The notes: generated from the letters alone by a model not told the origin. A stretch of 51,052 nucleotides of DNA from an uncultured Mycoplasmatota bacterium (GCA_900551525.1 URWD01000004.1:1-51052), one strand, 5' to 3'; shown: positions 17,714 to 26,377, numbered from the stretch's first letter. Program-made: numbers and translations.

Positions 17714-19277
17714 TTTTACTACTCCTATTCTCTTTTCTATTTATTAAGTATACCACACTTTTAGCAATTATGTTAAAGAAAAGTATAATTAATGATATAA
17801 TTGCTGCTTCACCCAATAACATATTACCTTCATATGTATTAATTAAAAGGGAAAGCGGCATGGTTCTCGTATTAAATAAAAATGCCACTGCAGATATTGT
17901 TATCATTGAATTTACAAAGAAATAACAAATCATTTCACGAATAGTTTTCTTTGTACAAGGTATTATTACATCTTTAATTATTTTAAAAGAACTAATGTTA
18001 TATGTTTTTGCCACAACTTCATAATTTGGATCTACTTTTTTTAATGCATTATAAGCCATTAAATATGGACTGGCCATAAAATGTATAATATTAACTATTA
18101 TTAAGATAATAAATGTATTATAGATAAATGTCCCACTAAAACTTATTGTGTATGATAAACCTAAAACAATACCAGGAATAGCTAAAGATGAAATAGCTAA
18201 AAGATGAATAATTTTAGATACTTTATTATTAATTCTTGCAGTGGAATACGCTGTAAAATAAGTTATTATTGTTCCAATTATAGCTGTAAATATTGATATT
18301 AATAATGAATTAATTATAAATTTTAAAATATTATTATTTAATACATACTCAAAATGTTTTAAAGAAAAAACAGGATTAAGTCTAGGATTATCAATAAAAG
18401 CAAAATAAATAAATGAACCTATTATCAAAAAAATCATTCCAATAATTAAATAAACAAATATTGTTAAAACAATATCTCTTTTTTTATTATTTTCAAAATT
18501 AAATTCTTTATTATAATTTCCATTTGAAAAATCTTTAGAAAGATAATCAAACATAAAAGATATAAAAGCTGGTATAAGTAAAAACAAACCAATTATAGTA
18601 CCACTCGAAAAATTTAAAAGCCCTATTACTTCTTTATAAAGATAAACAGGCAAAGTTAAAAATTTACCACCCACTGCTAAAGGTACTCCATAATCCGTAA
18701 AAATCATTGTGAAAACCGCAAATACTGCAGATATTAAAGGCTTTTTCATATAACACAAGGTAACTTTTTTAAATGTTTGCCATTTATTTAAACCTAGTAC
18801 TTTTGCTGTATTATAAAGATTATTATCAACATAATTAAAACCATCACAAAACATTAAAAATGCTACCGGAAAAGAATAAAGGACAGAACCAATTATTATA
18901 CCTGTTGGGCCTATAATATTAAAATCAAACATTTTAGAAATTATTCCATTATTTCCAAATAAATTAATCAAACCAAGACCATGTGAAATCGATGGAATTA
19001 ACATTGGTACAGTAATTAACATTTGAAGAACAGCTCTATGTTTAATCGGAGTTCTATTAATTGTAAACGCTAAAATATATGCAAGTATTATTGATATAAG
19101 TGTTGATATGCTTGTAACAATTAATGAATTATTTAAAGCTTCTTTAAAAGCCAAAGAATTAATTATTTCATTGAAATCAGCCCAATCAACTTGCACTAAC
19201 ATTTGAACCAATGGATAAAAAACAAAAAATAATAGAAAAATAAAAACAAATACATTAACTTTACTAATCTTTTTCAT
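17697..19277 (-). CDS. ABC transporter permease, fused two-domain type (2-AEP/Fe3+ importer class)
   Basis: This 526-residue protein has about twelve membrane segments and two binding-protein-dependent permease halves. The EAA-type loops appear around residues 155-180 (AKVLGLNKWQTFKKVTL) and 425-445 (AKTYNISSFKIIKDVIIP). Fused permeases like this occur in Fe(III) importers (FbpB) and in putative 2-aminoethylphosphonate importers. The stop and start with the ATPase gene overlap as TAATG. The neighbouring cytidylyltransferase favours an organophosphorus substrate over iron; this is inference. Confidence 0.85.
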   Translation of the reverse strand: MKKISKVNVFVFIFLLFFVFYPLVQMLVQVDWADFNEIINSLAFKEALNNSLIVTSISTLISIILAYILAFTINRTPIKHRAVLQMLITVPMLIPSISHGLGLINLFGNNGIISKMFDFNIIGPTGIIIGSVLYSFPVAFLMFCDGFNYVDNNLYNTAKVLGLNKWQTFKKVTLCYMKKPLISAVFAVFTMIFTDYGVPLAVGGKFLTLPVYLYKEVIGLLNFSSGTIIGLFLLIPAFISFMFDYLSKDFSNGNYNKEFNFENNKKRDIVLTIFVYLIIGMIFLIIGSFIYFAFIDNPRLNPVFSLKHFEYVLNNNILKFIINSLLISIFTAIIGTIITYFTAYSTARINNKVSKIIHLLAISSLAIPGIVLGLSYTISFSGTFIYNTFIILIIVNIIHFMASPYLMAYNALKKVDPNYEVVAKTYNISSFKIIKDVIIPCTKKTIREMICYFFVNSMITISAVAFLFNTRTMPLSLLINTYEGNMLLGEAAIISLIILFFNIIAKSVVYLINRKENRSSKNAINN

Positions 19278-20038
19278 TATAAATCAATTCCTGTACATTT
19301 TTCAATTGAACTTACTTTTTCAATTAAATGATTGGTAACAAATTTTTTTACATATTCATTGGCCGGCTTATTAAATATTGTATTTGGTGTATCAATTTGT
19401 TCTATATTTCCATCTTTCATTACCATAACTCTATCAGACAAAGAAAAAGCTTCTTCTTGATCATGAGTTATATAAATCATAGTTGTTTTAAATTTACTTT
19501 GTATATTTTTAAGTTCTTTTCTTAATGTTAATCTATTATCAGCATCTAAAGCAGACATAGGTTCATCAAATAAAATTATATCAGGATTTAACACAAGTGT
19601 TCTGGCAATTGCCACTCTTTGTTGTTGTCCACCAGATAACTCATGAGGATACTTATTTTTATGTTCTTCCATTTTTACTAATTCTAACATTTCTAAACTT
19701 AATTTTCTTGATTCATCACTATTTTTTATTTTAATATTTAAAGCATACATAACATTTTGCAAAACTGTCATATTCGGAAAAAGGCAATAGTTTTGAAAAA
19801 CTATTCCCATTCCTCTTTTTGATGGATCAGCCTTTGTTATATCTTCTTTACCTTTAAAAATACTTCCGCTATTTGTTTTCTCAATTCCAATAAGTATTTT
19901 TAAAAGAGTAGTTTTCCCGCATCCAGATGGACCAAGTATTGATAAAAATTCTCCAGATTTTACTTCAAAACTAATTTTATTTAAAACTGTTTTCCCATCA
20001 TATATTTTTGTTAAATTTTCAATTTTTAAATTATCCAT
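19277..20038 (-). CDS. ABC transporter ATP-binding protein
   Basis: This 253-residue ATPase contains Walker A (GPSGCGKTT), Q-loop (GIVFQNYCLFP), signature (LSGGQQQRVAIARTL), Walker B (DIILFDEPMSALD) and H-loop (YITHDQEEA). It powers the importer formed with the fused permease and the lipoprotein encoded either side. It is shorter than PotA/FbpC proteins and lacks the C-terminal regulatory TOBE domain. The start lies inside the 3' end of the lipoprotein gene with GGGGA as ribosome site. Confidence 0.92.
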   Translation of the reverse strand: MDNLKIENLTKIYDGKTVLNKISFEVKSGEFLSILGPSGCGKTTLLKILIGIEKTNSGSIFKGKEDITKADPSKRGMGIVFQNYCLFPNMTVLQNVMYALNIKIKNSDESRKLSLEMLELVKMEEHKNKYPHELSGGQQQRVAIARTLVLNPDIILFDEPMSALDADNRLTLRKELKNIQSKFKTTMIYITHDQEEAFSLSDRVMVMKDGNIEQIDTPNTIFNKPANEYVKKFVTNHLIEKVSSIEKCTGIDL

Positions 20039-21002
20039 TAACTTTTCCCCACAATTTTGTTAATTCTTCTTTAACTTTAATATTATCATAATTTTTCATA
20101 TTAGCGACTTTTTTAATAGTCGGATAATTTTTAAAGTTTGAGATTTCATCTTTTACTATACCTTCTGGAAAAAAGTTTTCAGAATTAAATTTAACGCCTT
20201 TTTCTATTAAATATTTATATACTTTTTTTACACTTTCATTTTGTTCTTTTCCCTTTATAATTGCAAATGATGTAGTATTATAAGGCATACCAGTTTTTAA
20301 TTCAATAATTGAAAAATCATAACCATCGTTTATTGCAGTTACACCTTGACTTACCATTCCCATTGCAATAGCAATTTCACCTTGTTTAAGTAAATTTGAG
20401 GGTCCAGAACCTGATGCTGTAAATTCCCTGATATTCTTTTTCAATTTTGTAAAATATTCAACAGCTTTGTCTTCTCCCATTTCATTTACAGCATTTAAGA
20501 AAAATGCATAACCAGTACCAGAAGTTTTTGGATCTGGCATAGCAATTAAGCCTTTATATTTTTTATCTAATAAATCTTCATATGTCTTTGGAACATCTAA
20601 TTTATGTTCTTTTAAGTATTTATTGTCAACTATCAATCCAATACTATATTTAGTCCATAGTAAATATTTATCAGAGTTATTAATACCATCTGTATACACA
20701 CTTGTATCGTATGATGATATATCTGCAAAATTATCCTTTAAATTTTCTGCATGTGATGTTTCTAAATCTAGAACGATATCAGCTTCAATTTTTGAACCTT
20801 CCGTTTTAATTTTAGCTGCCAAATTACCAGTTGAAATATTTTGAATCACAACATCTACATCTTTTAAATCTTCTTTAAATTTTTGATTTAACGCTTGTGT
20901 TACATTTTCCTCTGTACAACTATAAATAATAACCTTATCTTTTTTACTACCACATCCTGTTAAAAGAAATAACCCCATTATTAGAACAATAATTTTCTTC
21001 AT
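20031..21002 (-). CDS. Solute-binding lipoprotein of the 2-AEP/Fe3+-type ABC importer
   Basis: This 323-residue protein has a lipoprotein signal peptide with lipobox LLTGC (Cys about 17), so it is anchored outside the membrane. The mature domain starts VIIYSCTEENVTQALNQKF and includes MPDPKTSGTGYAFFLNAV, patterns of the type 2 periplasmic-binding fold shared by ferric-iron and aminoethylphosphonate binders. The ATG at 21002 is chosen for its AGGAGG site; an upstream in-frame ATG at 21026 lies at the predicted transcription start. It is first in the operon after a strong promoter. Ligand identity is inferred only from context. Confidence 0.85.
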   Translation of the reverse strand: MKKIIVLIMGLFLLTGCGSKKDKVIIYSCTEENVTQALNQKFKEDLKDVDVVIQNISTGNLAAKIKTEGSKIEADIVLDLETSHAENLKDNFADISSYDTSVYTDGINNSDKYLLWTKYSIGLIVDNKYLKEHKLDVPKTYEDLLDKKYKGLIAMPDPKTSGTGYAFFLNAVNEMGEDKAVEYFTKLKKNIREFTASGSGPSNLLKQGEIAIAMGMVSQGVTAINDGYDFSIIELKTGMPYNTTSFAIIKGKEQNESVKKVYKYLIEKGVKFNSENFFPEGIVKDEISNFKNYPTIKKVANMKNYDNIKVKEELTKLWGKVNG

Positions 21003-21018
21003 ATATTTTCCTCCTTTA

Positions 21019-21056
21019 ATGTTCATATTTTGATTTTATCATTTTTTTTTGAACAT
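21019..21056. promoter_or_regulatory. Inverted repeat ATGTTCA-N24-TGAACAT flanking the importer promoter
   Basis: Perfect 7-base inverted arms lie at 21019-21025 and 21050-21056, spanning the -10 and the start of transcription. A third TGAACAT is at 21113-21119. The placement suits a repressor; the HTH domain encoded three genes downstream is one candidate ligand. That link is inference. Confidence 0.4.
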
Positions 21057-21061
21057 GTCAA
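21033..21061 (-). promoter_or_regulatory. Sigma-A promoter of the importer operon
   Basis: On the minus strand TTGACA (21061-21056) and TAAAAT (21038-21033) are separated by 17 bp, about 31 bases before the lipoprotein start codon. Confidence 0.85.
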
Positions 21062-21095
21062 CAAAATTTTGCAAAAAAAAGAAAATAATTACTAT

Positions 21096-21130
21096 TAAAA
21101 AAAAGAAAAAAATGAACATTTTCACTTTTT
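21096..21130 (-). terminator. Probable terminator overlapping the tagO 3' end
   Basis: On the minus strand the last lysine codons and stop of tagO form an arm AAAAAGTGAA that pairs with TTCATTTTTT across an AATG loop, followed by a T-rich tract. The stem is AT-rich with one G-U pair, so it may be weak. Confidence 0.45.
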
Positions 21131-22168
21131 CTTTTTATGTTCAAATAGAATATCTGTTCTAAGTATAACAAATAACAATAGTATCATTAATACAACATAA
21201 ATTGCAATTGCAAATTGATTATCACCAAGCACATAAAGTATTGATACAACTGCAAAAGATATATCAATTGCATAAATAATTAGAATACTCGCAACTGGAC
21301 TATATTTCATCTTAAGAAGTTGATGATGAAAATGTTCTTTATCAGCAACTGCAACACTTTGACCTTTTAAAAGTCTTCTTAAAATTGCAAATAATGTATC
21401 AAATATTGGAATAGCTAAAACCACAATAGGCACAACAAGTGATGTAAACGTTGTAACTTTATATCCAAGTAACGCTATAATAGAAATCATAAAACCTAAA
21501 AATAAACTACCTGTATCCCCCATAAATATTTTAGCAGGTGGAAAATTATGAAACAAAAATCCAAGAGTAGCCCCAAGCATTATTAGTGAAAGTATTATAT
21601 CAATCCCCCCAAGCTTATTAGTTATTAAAGCTATAACAGCAATTGTTAAAAAATATATAGCACTAATCCCACTTGATAAACCATCTAAGCCATCAATTAA
21701 ATTAATAGCATTTGTAATTGCAACTATAAAGAATATTGCAAGTATATCATTTATAATCATTGGAAAATGAAAAGATAAACCTAAGATAGTTAATTCAGAA
21801 AAACCAAGCTTACCATACACTACCACTATTGATGCAGCTATAGTTTGCACTAAAAACTTATATTTAGCTGGAACAGAATTTATATCGTCAAATATACCAA
21901 CTATTATAAGCAAAAAACTACCAATTAAAATAGAAATCATCTGAGTACTTATTTGTCCATATAAAATATAACCAAATAAGAAAGCAATATAAATTGCAAG
22001 TCCCCCTAACCTAGGCATAGGTTTTTTATGTACCTTTCTAGCATTTGGTACATCCATCGCACCAACATGCTCTGCAACTTTTTTAACTATTGGTACTAAA
22101 AGTACACTAACTAAAAACGTTACAAAAACGATTAAAAACACATTATGATCATTTACCACTAAATTCAT
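21122..22168 (-). CDS. tagO: Undecaprenyl-phosphate GlcNAc-1-phosphate transferase
   Basis: This 348-residue protein has about eleven membrane segments. The MraY/WecA family motifs are DDINSVPAKYKFLVQ (metal-binding Asp-Asp), NLIDGLDGLSSGIS, FMGDTGSLFLGF and the cytosolic HHQLLKM loop. It transfers GlcNAc-1-P from UDP-GlcNAc to undecaprenyl phosphate, the first step of wall teichoic acid or other surface polymer synthesis. It heads the minus-strand polymer locus and supplies the substrate of TagA. An AAGGGA site precedes the ATG. Confidence 0.95.
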   Translation of the reverse strand: MNLVVNDHNVFLIVFVTFLVSVLLVPIVKKVAEHVGAMDVPNARKVHKKPMPRLGGLAIYIAFLFGYILYGQISTQMISILIGSFLLIIVGIFDDINSVPAKYKFLVQTIAASIVVVYGKLGFSELTILGLSFHFPMIINDILAIFFIVAITNAINLIDGLDGLSSGISAIYFLTIAVIALITNKLGGIDIILSLIMLGATLGFLFHNFPPAKIFMGDTGSLFLGFMISIIALLGYKVTTFTSLVVPIVVLAIPIFDTLFAILRRLLKGQSVAVADKEHFHHQLLKMKYSPVASILIIYAIDISFAVVSILYVLGDNQFAIAIYVVLMILLLFVILRTDILFEHKKKK

Positions 22169-22214
22169 ATTATCTTCCCTTCATAATATTATTATAAACT
22201 AAATTTAAAGAAAA

Positions 22215-22245
22215 TAAAAGAAAAAACAGATTATAAACCCGTTTT
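22215..22245 (-). terminator. Possible weak terminator after the 5-TM protein gene
   Basis: On the minus strand AAAACGGG pairs with TCTGTTTT (two G-U pairs) around TTTATAA and is followed by a T-rich stretch. It would separate the unknown operon upstream from tagO. Confidence 0.4.
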
Positions 22246-22270
22246 AACGTAAATTATTCAAATTATTAAA

Positions 22271-23029
22271 TTAATTATTTATAATTACATGTTCTTTTAC
22301 TTTTATAAACTTACTATTTACATTTAAATTATCAATTTTATTTTGTGTATTTTTATAAATGAACATTTTATCCTTATCAATTTTATAATCTAATACTAAA
22401 TAATAATCTTTAGTGGTATAAACTATTACCTTATTATCGTCAATTACTCTAAAACCATTATTTGAACTTAATGAACAATAGTAATTAAATAAATATAGCA
22501 TAAATAGTCCTATAATAAAAAATGGCACATTTTTTACATTATCCCAAAAGGAATATGACTTAAGTTTTACTTCTTTGGTTAGCATAACGTGAAAAAAATT
22601 TGTTGCAATTATTTCAAAAATAAATATGAAAATAAAAGCAATAATTTTGGAAATTATACCTGAAAAGTGTTCAAATACAAAAGTAAAACACAAATTAAAA
22701 ACAAAAACAATTACCACATTCCAAAATATTTTTTTCTTATCTTTTTCTTTACTCTTAAAATCTTTTTTTATTTTATAAATACTATAACATACTGAATAAA
22801 AACATAATGTGATTAAGAGTGATAAACTAAAATCATACAAAATTGTTGTATCTTCTTGAGTATACAAACCATAATCTAAACCATAATAATCAAATTTAAT
22901 TTTTGAAAATAAATAATTAGACCATCTCACTATAAAAGAAACAATTACTCCAGAAAAGGTTAGAATAGCAATTACCCAACCATAATTATCTCGAATAATT
23001 TTAAATATTTTTTTATCAATTGATTTCAT
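22271..23029 (-). CDS. Five-TM membrane protein of unknown function
   Basis: I do not recognise this 252-residue family. It shows five hydrophobic segments (about 16-36, 65-85, 101-118, 123-146 and 166-186), a basic cytoplasmic loop around 87-100, and a roughly 60-residue hydrophilic C-terminal tail rich in beta-type residues. The gene overlaps the PD-(D/E)XK gene by 14 bp, so the two are translationally coupled. Small multi-TM proteins paired with nuclease-like or HEPN-like genes often act as membrane effectors in defence systems. That is an analogy and not a family assignment. Confidence 0.6.
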   Translation of the reverse strand: MKSIDKKIFKIIRDNYGWVIAILTFSGVIVSFIVRWSNYLFSKIKFDYYGLDYGLYTQEDTTILYDFSLSLLITLCFYSVCYSIYKIKKDFKSKEKDKKKIFWNVVIVFVFNLCFTFVFEHFSGIISKIIAFIFIFIFEIIATNFFHVMLTKEVKLKSYSFWDNVKNVPFFIIGLFMLYLFNYYCSLSSNNGFRVIDDNKVIVYTTKDYYLVLDYKIDKDKMFIYKNTQNKIDNLNVNSKFIKVKEHVIINN

Positions 23030-24233
23030 CTAATACAACCACTCCTGAATGTTTTTTTATATAATCTATTACTTTGTTTTTAGACAACTCATTATTTAAA
23101 AGTTTTTCAAATATCATTAATAATTTTTGGGTATCAATAATTAATGTGTTCTGTTTTTCAGCTAAATTAATTTGCATCTCATTTATTTCATTACGAATAT
23201 TAATATCCCTTGTTCTTTCATAATTTATAATAAGTATTTTTTTAATATTTTCTGTAATATTTTCTTCTTGTAGCTTATCCATATATTTAGAGCAATGAAC
23301 ATCCAATTGGCTTATATGCTCATTTTTAACATTAGATGTCACACCTTTTATTTCGCCTATAAACGTTATATCATCCTTTTTAAACAGAAAATCTTCTTTT
23401 CCATCATCTTTAAAATCAGCTAATGAAATATCAAAAATATACTCTAAAATCTCAAACACAACTTTTACTAAATCAGCTGAATTTGTAAACAAAATTGATT
23501 TATACCTTAAATTTTTCATTAAAACCTCATTTGCATTTGCAATTATGCTTTTTTGCACTTCAATTTGAGCTTTTGCTTGTTCAATTTTATTGTATTGAAT
23601 TTCATCATCTGCAAAATTATACGCTTCTAGCCAATCAGGATAATTTTTTACTTTGTCTATAAGGTTAGCTTCTTCAAAAAAATCAAACAAAACACTTGCA
23701 TCATTGTTTTCAAGCAAATTTAATGTTGTAATAACAACATTATCTATAGATATTGTCGTTATTTTCTCGCTATTTCTAGATTTTGTAATATTTTGGCCTA
23801 TATTATTTATAAAATAAAAGGCTGAACTACATTCTTTATTATTTATTAAAGTGTCATTATTTTCATATTCTAAACTAATAAAATCAAATACAATTAATTG
23901 ATCAATAATTTTTTTGAAAGTTGGGATCATATCTTTTAATTGAATTCTTCCTTGAAAATAAATATTCTGTGGTAATATTATAAGTATTTTTGTTTTATTA
24001 GAATTTTTTATCATTTTCTTTATACTATAAAAATCTGAAGATAACAAAACATTTGTTGATGGACAATGGTCCCAACTAGTTTTATTTTGCCAAATATATT
24101 CTGATGATAAATCAAAAATGTTTATATCATAATTATCTAGTGATTTTAAATTATTAAAATTACTAATATCAAAATCCTGTTCAAAATTATTGAATAATTC
24201 AAGATTGTAGGTTATTAATTGAAACTTTTTCAT
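23016..24233 (-). CDS. PD-(D/E)XK nuclease-like protein with coiled-coil linker
   Basis: This is a 405-residue protein. Residues 1-195 look like an alpha/beta domain I cannot assign. Residues 205-245 are helical and coiled-coil-like (KIEQAKAQIEVQKSIIANAN). Residues 243-360 resemble a restriction-endonuclease fold, with Glu261 in a helix, Asp281 (EDFLF) and the E-x-K motif Glu294-Lys296 in FIGEIKG. The spacing D281-x12-E294-I-K296 fits a PD-(D/E)XK active site. The ATG has a GAGGTGAT site. It lies 15 bp after the HEPN-like gene and overlaps the 5-TM gene. Enzymatic activity and target are inferred. Confidence 0.65.
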   Translation of the reverse strand: MKKFQLITYNLELFNNFEQDFDISNFNNLKSLDNYDINIFDLSSEYIWQNKTSWDHCPSTNVLLSSDFYSIKKMIKNSNKTKILIILPQNIYFQGRIQLKDMIPTFKKIIDQLIVFDFISLEYENNDTLINNKECSSAFYFINNIGQNITKSRNSEKITTISIDNVVITTLNLLENNDASVLFDFFEEANLIDKVKNYPDWLEAYNFADDEIQYNKIEQAKAQIEVQKSIIANANEVLMKNLRYKSILFTNSADLVKVVFEILEYIFDISLADFKDDGKEDFLFKKDDITFIGEIKGVTSNVKNEHISQLDVHCSKYMDKLQEENITENIKKILIINYERTRDINIRNEINEMQINLAEKQNTLIIDTQKLLMIFEKLLNNELSKNKVIDYIKKHSGVVVLDEIN

Positions 24234-24248
24234 AAATCACCTCACACA

Positions 24249-24812
24249 CTACCATACATCGCAAACAATCGAAGTTAATGATGCTATATTTGATTTTATC
24301 TTGTCACTCTTAAAAAGTTTTGATTCAACCTCTGGTACAGTTGTATCATCTTTTTTAAAATAATTATTATTATAATAATAAATTTCAAGTAAATACAATC
24401 CTGCTAATGCATTTACTAAATTTTTCAAAGTTGCTGTTTGAAAATCATTTATTCTGTTATGTTTTAAACAGTTATGCGAATGCCACCATTCTAATTGATG
24501 TTTAGAATTAAGCTTAAATGGTTCTAAAGTGTCATTTTCTTTAAAATTTACTAAATCATTTTTAACAGAACTATAAAATTGGTCATTATTTAAAAAGGTT
24601 AAATAAGAATTAATATTGCCCGCTTTTTTACTAATTAATAAAAATAAAGATTCTACTTCACAACAGACACTAATGAGTAAATCCATAATTCTCAATGAAT
24701 AAGTTTGATAATTACTTTTATCAAACGCAATATATGGTTCTAACTCAATTACTCGTTTTTCTAACATCAAATAATAATTCCAATATTTCTTTTCAAATTC
24801 TTCTTTTTTCAT
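24249..24812 (-). CDS. Small helical protein, possibly HEPN-like
   Basis: This 187-residue, almost all-helical protein is conserved-looking around residues 109-120 (EWWHSHNCLKHNR, with His111, His113, His118 and Arg120) and followed by LKNLVNALAGLYLLEIYYY. A W-x-x-H-N-x-x-K-H-x-R core before a long hydrophobic helix is reminiscent of HEPN-type or abortive-infection helical proteins. I cannot place it with certainty because the canonical R-x4-6-H motif is not exact. The gene starts 31 bp after the AAA ATPase gene with an AGGAG site and leads into the nuclease-like gene 15 bp later. Confidence 0.5.
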   Translation of the reverse strand: MKKEEFEKKYWNYYLMLEKRVIELEPYIAFDKSNYQTYSLRIMDLLISVCCEVESLFLLISKKAGNINSYLTFLNNDQFYSSVKNDLVNFKENDTLEPFKLNSKHQLEWWHSHNCLKHNRINDFQTATLKNLVNALAGLYLLEIYYYNNNYFKKDDTTVPEVESKLFKSDKIKSNIASLTSIVCDVW

Positions 24813-24843
24813 ACTCTTTTACTCCTTTTACTTCATTACTTTC

Positions 24844-26142
24844 CTACAAAAACATACTCATATAAAGTGGTAAGCTTAAGACTCCATTACTATCATATCC
24901 AATATTCTTCGTAGATAGTTTAATACCTTGTTTAACCCCATAATTATTCATAATTGAATTTAATGACTTTGATTTAGTATTATCTGCAGATTTAACTTCA
25001 ACCGCAGTTACCTCATTATTATATCTAATAAAGAAATCCACTTCCAAAGTTGAATTTTTTTCAAAATAATATAGCTTTTTACCAGATTTAGTAAAGACAT
25101 CTGCAATAATATTTTCGTAAATTGCTCCCTTGTATATACCTAAATTTCCATTCATAATTTCAAGTTGTGAGCCTTCATCCATCATAGCCATTAAAAGTCC
25201 AGTATCTTTCATATATACTTTAAAAGAATCAATAATTTTATTTCCTTCAAACGGAGCTTCAGGATTTCTTAAATTATAACAGAAATTAATTATACCGGCA
25301 TCATATAACCACTCTAAAGAATTAAATAATTTGCTTTTATCGGCCTTTTTTTGTACTAAATTATATCGAAACTTCTTATTATCTTTAGCAAGTTGTACTG
25401 GTATGCTATCAAAACAAGCTCTTATTTTTACTTTCTCATCTTCTGGAGCATATTTTATAATATCATCCCTATATCCATCCAATATTTCTTTTTGAATGTT
25501 TAAAGCTACGTTAAAATTGTTAGATGCTAAAAATTCATTTATAACTTCAGGCATGCCTCCGAGTACGATATACTCTCTAAATAATTCGAGCATTCCATTA
25601 TGAGCAAACATATTAACTTGTTTTTTATTATCATAAAATTCTTTAATATAATTAATTGTTTCATCAGTTACACCTTTTGCCCATAAGAATTCCTCAAAAT
25701 CAAGCGAGTTCATATATATTCTATCTATGTATCCCACTGGAAAAGAAGATGTTCTCTTATAAGCCATACCTAGCATAGAACCTGAAGCAATACAATCAAA
25801 TCTTTTATCTTGAGCTAAAAATTTTAAAGCTGTAATTGCCTGAGGACATTCTTGAATTTCGTCTAAAAACAGTAATGTTTTTCCATCATCAACTTTAAAG
25901 GTTGGTATTCTTAATGAAATTTCTTTTATAATATTATCCACACTTAAATCATCTTTAAATATTTCTTTTTGTTTTTCGTTTTCAAGAAAATTTATTTCGT
26001 AAAAATAATCATAATTTTCTTTTGCGAATTCTCTAATTATAAAAGTTTTTCCTATTTGCCTAGCACCAATTACTAATAAACACTTATTTTTATGATTATT
26101 TTTCCAATCTATAAGTTCACTAACAATTTTTCTTTTTAACAC
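24844..26142 (-). CDS. AAA-14/DUF4143 ATP-binding protein
   Basis: This 432-residue protein has an AAA domain with P-loop GARQIGKT (about 26-33) and Walker B LLFLDEIQE, then a sensor-like ASGSMLG. Its DUF4143 C-terminal region contains a PD-(D/E)XK-like core (LEVDFFIRYNNEVTAVEVKS). This common bacterial and archaeal family has no settled function. I chose the GTG at 26142 because GGTGAT lies upstream at the right distance; an in-frame TTG at 26148 overlaps it. The family occurs widely as single genes, so it may be unrelated to the three genes that follow, although the gap to the next gene is only 31 bp. Confidence 0.82.
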   Translation of the reverse strand: MLKRKIVSELIDWKNNHKNKCLLVIGARQIGKTFIIREFAKENYDYFYEINFLENEKQKEIFKDDLSVDNIIKEISLRIPTFKVDDGKTLLFLDEIQECPQAITALKFLAQDKRFDCIASGSMLGMAYKRTSSFPVGYIDRIYMNSLDFEEFLWAKGVTDETINYIKEFYDNKKQVNMFAHNGMLELFREYIVLGGMPEVINEFLASNNFNVALNIQKEILDGYRDDIIKYAPEDEKVKIRACFDSIPVQLAKDNKKFRYNLVQKKADKSKLFNSLEWLYDAGIINFCYNLRNPEAPFEGNKIIDSFKVYMKDTGLLMAMMDEGSQLEIMNGNLGIYKGAIYENIIADVFTKSGKKLYYFEKNSTLEVDFFIRYNNEVTAVEVKSADNTKSKSLNSIMNNYGVKQGIKLSTKNIGYDSNGVLSLPLYMSMFL

Positions 26143-26212
26143 AGACAATCACCATCCTCAACAATATAATAGCATTTTTCAGGAAAAATGTCTAGATTTT
26201 TTCGTCAAAAAA

Positions 26213-26333
26213 GGATTTTTTCAAAGGAATATTTGCTGCGGCAAGGGATTTTTTCAAAGGAATATTTGCTGTGACAAAGGATTTTTTCAAAGGAATATTA
26301 GCTGTATCAAGTGATTTTTTCAAAGAAATAATG
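26213..26333. repeat. 33-bp direct tandem repeat, three full copies plus one partial
   Basis: Units at 26213-26245, 26246-26278 and 26279-26311 share the core GATTTTTTCAAAGGAATATT, and a degraded fourth copy ends at 26333. The period is a multiple of three. Both strands are open through the array, encoding an 11-residue repeat (ANIPLKKS core on minus, GFFQRNI core on plus), but neither strand shows a start codon with a ribosome site. Confidence 0.85.
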
Positions 26334-26342
26334 TTAAAAAGC

Positions 26343-26377
26343 AAAAAAATATTACAAAATTATAACTTTTGTAATAT
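26343..26377 (-). terminator. Terminator downstream of the 55-residue gene
   Basis: An 11-bp perfect stem (26349-26359 with 26367-26377) and a 7-base loop are followed on the minus strand by seven T residues. Confidence 0.75.

Noticed and set aside
24844..26142. Calling the AAA/DUF4143 gene a confirmed member of the candidate defence operon
   Set aside because: This family is common as a lone gene in many genomes; the 31-bp gap alone does not prove a functional link.
26213..26333. Possible CRISPR array
   Set aside because: The 33-bp units are directly adjacent with no unique spacers, and no cas genes are present in the window.
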